Shown here piece after piece: positions 60,021-64,000 of a stretch of 64,000 nucleotides of DNA. The notes beneath the pieces are model-generated. The model saw only the letters and a list, made by a program, of their open reading frames with translations. It was not told the DNA's origin and did not search any database. The stretch spans positions 1,984,001 through 2,048,000 of the forward strand of contig KV748179.1 in assembly GCA_001692895.1 (NCBI GenBank), given 5' to 3'. The stretch comes from Cenococcum geophilum 1.58 (taxonomy: Eukaryota; Ascomycota; Dothideomycetes; Gloniales; Gloniaceae). Every line of letters begins with the position of its first letter. The first letter of the stretch is position 1. The position numbers and the translations under genes were made by a program.

Positions 60021-63000
60021 CTACCTCGCTACAAGGGCAGCGCCCCTCCTACTCCGCCCCCTCATTTGTTCGAGCTTCCTCACAAGGGAATCGTGCAACT
60101 TTTTGTTCCCCGCCCACTCCTGTTGCTGTTTCCTCATTCGCACACTAGCAATTACCATCCATCCTACAGTACGGAGTGAGGGTTTCTTCTCTCGGATCGA
60201 GATGTCGGGTGTTATTCCCATTTCCTCGATGAGTTTTAAATCTGCCTTATTGCTGTACAAAGAATAGCGTTAGTAAATATTCTGAAGTTCAAATGTCGAA
60301 TTGGATCAAAGGTGTTGAGAGCGTATGCTCTTACCATTGCCCATAAACTTCAATCATCATTAAAAAGAACCTCTTCTGGTAGCTCAGGGCCTCCCTAAAT
60401 CCTTCCTCTCTCAAGCATTTTGCCCTCAGAAACTGAATTTGTTTTGCAAGGCCTCTTAGCTCGCTCGCATGCTTCTTCTCTTTTTCCATGATGCCTTGCT
60501 TTAGATCCATCACTTCTTCAGTGTTGTTATTCGAGGTGGCTTGCAGCTGCTTCTGAGCGGATTCAAGGGAGAGTTGAGTAGCGCGGAGTTTGCGCTCTTT
60601 TTCGCGAATTAGAGATTTCGATTCGGCGGCAATTGCAGAAAGGCGTTGGTCGCGCTCAGAGACCTGGAACTGAAGCTCTTCTACATCCAACGTTGCGCTC
60701 CTCAGGCGTTCGTGGAGTTCGCGGAGATCATTGGATTGACGCCTAGTTTGTTCTCTCTCTTTGCTGCTGGCTTCCTGCTTAAGTTTGGACGCATATGCTT
60801 CGATCTCTCCATCCTTCTCCGAGATCTGTAACTGCAGATGCTCAACCTCAGCTTCCGCGGCGCGGAGCCTGGTCTCCTGTTCTCGAACCTCCTGGCGAAG
60901 TCTCCTTTCGGTATCGGCTAGTTTCTTCTCTTTCTCCTCAACCTGTAACTGCAGCTCTTCAGCTTCCAGCTTCGCGGCTTTTAGCAAATCGTGCAGGTCC
61001 TTTCTTTCCTGCGCAATTGCAGCGTCGTTGTTGGCGGCCTTCCGTGCATCCTGAAGATCCTTGTTGAGCTTCTCGATGCGAGAGGTTAATGAGTCTCGGT
61101 CTTGGTCTGCCACGTTTAGGTCCTTTTCTAGGTTTTCGATTTGCGATTGCAACTTCGCCTTTTCGCGCTCCGCAGTGCGAAGGTCCTTCTCCAATGGCTC
61201 GATCTTGGCCTGCAAATCATACGACCCATGGATTTCTTTTTCCAGCACTACTATCTTTGCTTGTAAGCCCTGCTTCTCTTCGTTTGCTTCCTCAAGACTG
61301 TCTTCTAAGACCTGAATCTCATCTTCAAGATCCTGCTTTGTGGAGGACAATTCCAGCTTGAGTACTTCAAGCGCAGCAAGACGCTCTTCCGCTGTGCGTT
61401 GGAGGGTTTCGAGTTGACCCTTCTGGCTGTTGACAGTTTCTCTGAGAGATTCGAGGTCATTGTCCCGCTCCCGGACGATGTTCTGCACTGCCTCAAGCTG
61501 GGAATCGGGTTCGTCAGCGTGCTGGCGGAGAGCATCAAGTTCAGAATTGCGCTCCCGAATTGTTTTACGTGCCGTTTCCAGCTCGCGTGTACGCTCATTC
61601 AGGGTTGAGTGAAGGTTTTTGAGCTTAGACAGGGCGGTTTCTTGGGTGGAGATGGTCTGTTGAGTTGCAGATAGCTCGCGGTCGCGTTCGTCAAGTGTGG
61701 CGCCGAGTGCTTGAATTTCTCGGAGCGCACTATCACGTTCGCGAGTTGCCTTCTGCAAAGCTTCCATCTCACGCTCTTTGGAAGACATTGTCTTGCGGAT
61801 CTGTTGGATTTCTTGAAGAGCGGAATCGCGTTCCTGTCTAGTATTCTCCAGAGTCTCCAATTCACGCTCCTTGATGGTGATAGTTCTGCGAAGTTGCTGG
61901 ATTTCGTCTTCTCGTACGCTTTCGTCCGCTCTGAGACGTTTCATTTCTTCAGTGGACTGTTTTAACTGCCTACGGCAGTCCTCCAGTTCATCTTCAGCAG
62001 CTTCTGCTGCATCAAGCCGTGATCTAAGAGTCTCCAATTCGTTGTCTTTCTCGCGTGTGACTTGAAGAACCTGCTGCCGTGCCTCTTGCGCTGCTTGCTG
62101 GGCAAGCTGGACTTGGTTGTCACCCTGAGATTCCGTAAGTCTCAGCCTATCTGTAAGAGCGTCAAGCTCGCCCTGCTTCTCCCGTTCTACAGATTGGACT
62201 TGTCGTTGCAGAGCCTTTATATCTATATCCTTTTCTCGTTCGAAAGATCGAAGGCGGTCTTCTAGGGTTTCGATTTCCTGCTTCTTTTCGAGTTCGGTTT
62301 TCTGAAGTATTTTTTCTAGGTCATGCAGCTCTAATTCTTTCTGCTCTTCTGCCGAATCAACCTTTTCTTGCAGAGCGTCAAGCTCAGCATCCTTCTCTTG
62401 CATTAGCTTCCGCAACTGATTCTGGAGATCCTCGATCTGATCAGCTTGTTCGGCGATTAACCGCTCTTTCTCTTCGAGATCCGCATCTTGATCCCCTTCC
62501 GTAGATTGTAGTTTGGCTTGTAAAGCTTCCAATTCGTCTTCTTTTGCGTCTAGAAGCCTATCCTTTTCTCGCAATTCAGCTTCCATGTCATCAACATCCC
62601 CTCGTAACCTTTCCAGTTCATCTTCATCTGTGTCTGCGGCATCCAGTTTCTGCCGTAATTCTTCTAGTTCGGCGCCTCTCTCCTCTGCTATCTGGCGCAG
62701 CTCATCCATCTCCTCCCGCATACCCTCATCAGCGTGTCTGCGCTTGACCTTCTCTGCATATTCCTGAAGCTGCCGCCTGTACTGCTCGAGCTCTTGTTCG
62801 GCGTGTTTGAGAGACTTCTGATACTTGTGGAGGTCCCGCGTCATAGTGACCTTGTCGATTTTGAGGTCGGTATTCTCTCTCAACGCCTGTTGATTGAATT
62901 CGCTCCCGCTTTTCTTCAGATTTTGTTCGAGGAAGTGGATCTTGAGCTTCAAGCCGAAGTTCTCTTTGTCGATTTGTTCGAGCCGCTGTATATAACTTGT

Positions 63001-63610
63001 CAGTAAAAAAAATTTAATTGTGGCATTGTCTATAACTCACGGCCTCCTGCTCTCGCAACGTAAGCATGTTCCCCCCATCCAGAGCACCCTCTCCATCTCT
63101 TCGTGGGAGCGCCAACGGCGTCGACATGGCGCTGCTACTCGCGACCGGCGGGACTGGTGTTGCATCCACACCCGAATCGCCCATTGAACTCGAATTCACC
63201 GCGTCGTACACGCTCGCCTCCGGCAGCGCAGGACTGTTGTCAAATTTGTAGCCCGGCTTCAACGCGGCGGGTGTCATAGGTTTGCCATTCGCATTGAACT
63301 TGGGCTGGCTAGTCGCGTAGCCATTTTCCTGCACGCCAATATGCTGGCGAGCTCGGTTCCGTGCCGCGCTCTTTAACAGTGGTGTGAACTCATTCTTTGC
63401 GGCCGGTTGACGCAGCGCGGCAAGTGCGTGTCGCGCAGAAGGTGTTCGGAGAGGTTGCGGCCTATTTCCTCGTATTTGATCGAGAAGATCGTGCGAGCCG
63501 CCTTTCGAGGGCGAGTGGAAGGTAGGTTCAATGCTGAAGTCAATGTCGGCCTGCGTGATGCTGGCTAGGTCAACTTCGGTTCGCGGGGTATCAAGGTAAG
63601 GGACAACCAT
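60021..63610 (-). CDS. Spindle-pole-body/MTOC coiled-coil protein (pericentrin-like, CM1 and PACT segments)
   Basis: Exons are 63,610-63,041, 62,985-60,335 and 60,252-60,021 (minus strand), 1150 residues. Introns: 55 bp (GTGAGT, ACTGAC branch, ATACAG) and 82 bp (GTAAGA...GTACAG); both joins keep frame. Residues 1-180 are low-complexity. Residues about 184-240 (TLREQEARLEQIDKENFGLK and LKIHFLE) are the centrosomin N-terminal motif (CM1/Cnn_1N), which binds the gamma-tubulin complex. About 245-1035 is long coiled coil. Near 1040-1094 is FLRAKCLREEGF and ADLKLIEEMGITPD, and residues 1101-1120 (RTVGWMVIASVRMRKQQQEW) resemble the PACT calmodulin-binding/centrosome-targeting segment. Known relatives: Pcp1, PcpA, Spc110 and, by CM1, Mto1/ApsB. 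The C-terminus favours the pericentrin-like group. It would nucleate microtubules at the spindle pole body or septal centres. Confidence 0.88.
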
Positions 63611-64000
63611 TTTGACGGTTAGTAGAGGACGTTACTATCCAGGATGCATGAGCCAAAGAATGGAGCGATTAGAGCGACTGGTGTCGAAGTGCTGTTGTGT
63701 TAGCTTTATAATGGGCGAAAGTGGAGGACGTGTTGATGATGGGTGTAAACAAAAGATTACAGGGTTCTAGGATTGGCGGTTGGCGCTAGGATGAGAGCGG
63801 GTGTAGCATGAAAACGACGCTGCCAAGCTTTCACAACTACGTTAGGTACGTTATTGGAACATGACGAAGTCTTGGCGAATATTCACCCTTACGAATATGC
63901 TAAAAAAGTGCCGTTGGAAGCCCCCCTCACTTCCGGATACTAAAATTTTGGTCTCTCTCTCATCCAAGCGATACCTGTTTAACTAAACCATGTCTAATGA
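63611..64000. other. Upstream region of the coiled-coil gene
   Basis: 390 bp with no gene supported; it should hold the promoter of the minus-strand gene. An ATG at the extreme right edge (63,990) is too close to the end to judge. Confidence 0.4.

Noticed and set aside
60646..63251. Many plus-strand open frames of 60-97 codons
   Set aside because: They are antisense shadows of the coiled-coil gene, Ser-rich because the sense strand is rich in Glu and Lys.
63990..64000. Possible start codon of a plus-strand gene at the right edge
   Set aside because: Only three codons are visible and a TGA-like sequence follows; not enough to call a gene.

Overview
This window looks like part of a filamentous ascomycete (Pezizomycotina) chromosome. 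The genes on the right have 49-82 bp introns with fungal splice signals. The left 54 kb is AT-rich, TA-dinucleotide-rich and full of transposon fossils whose reading frames are broken by TAG/TAA where related proteins have Gln or Trp, and whose catalytic Asp codons have become Asn. That is the signature of repeat-induced point mutation (RIP). No species can be named from the sequence alone.

Layout. 1-2140: end of a minus-strand LTR retrotransposon (Gag with CCHC knuckle, candidate 5' LTR). 4.67-13.0 kb: a minus-strand Plavaka (CACTA-like) transposase fossil split by a Tad-type LINE (about 6.45-11.17 kb). 13.19-14.02 kb: an unknown plus-strand frame that resumes at 22.93 kb. It is interrupted by a complete Ty3/gypsy chromovirus (14,023-22,924; matching 215-bp LTRs, CTTAC target duplication, chromodomain), which carries an antisense frame with an intron. 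23.2-28.0 and 33.0-38.0 kb: two copies of an unclassified 4.8-5 kb repeat ending in 75-bp tandem repeats. 28.7-30.1 kb: another dispersed repeat. 30.35-32.95 kb: a TIR-bounded block with a CTAC microsatellite, a GC-richer minisatellite and about 80 copies of a 12-bp minisatellite. 38-40.1 kb: a MITE and a 5'-truncated LINE. 40.1-40.8 kb: a foldback element. 41.2-43.3 kb: a PiggyBac-type transposase fossil. 43,578-49,547: a complete Ty1/copia element. 50.05-51.2 kb: a MITE and an inverted, shorter copy of the minisatellite block. 51,259-53,483: a gag-only LTR element with intact target duplication. 53,589-53,958: a solo LTR. RIP-like decay stops close to here.

From about 54.4 kb sequence complexity rises and genes appear: a nucleotidyltransferase-fold protein (minus, one intron), an unknown 254-residue protein (minus, one intron), an uncertain 149-residue frame next to a RIP-marked tandem duplication, a PLAC8-family cysteine-rich protein (plus, two introns), and a 1150-residue spindle-pole-body/microtubule-organising-centre coiled-coil protein with an N-terminal centrosomin CM1 motif and a C-terminal PACT-like segment (minus, two introns). 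Two well-formed MITEs with TA target duplications lie between these genes. The genes do not form an obvious pathway. The left part is a silenced, nested transposon island and the right part is ordinary euchromatic gene space next to it.
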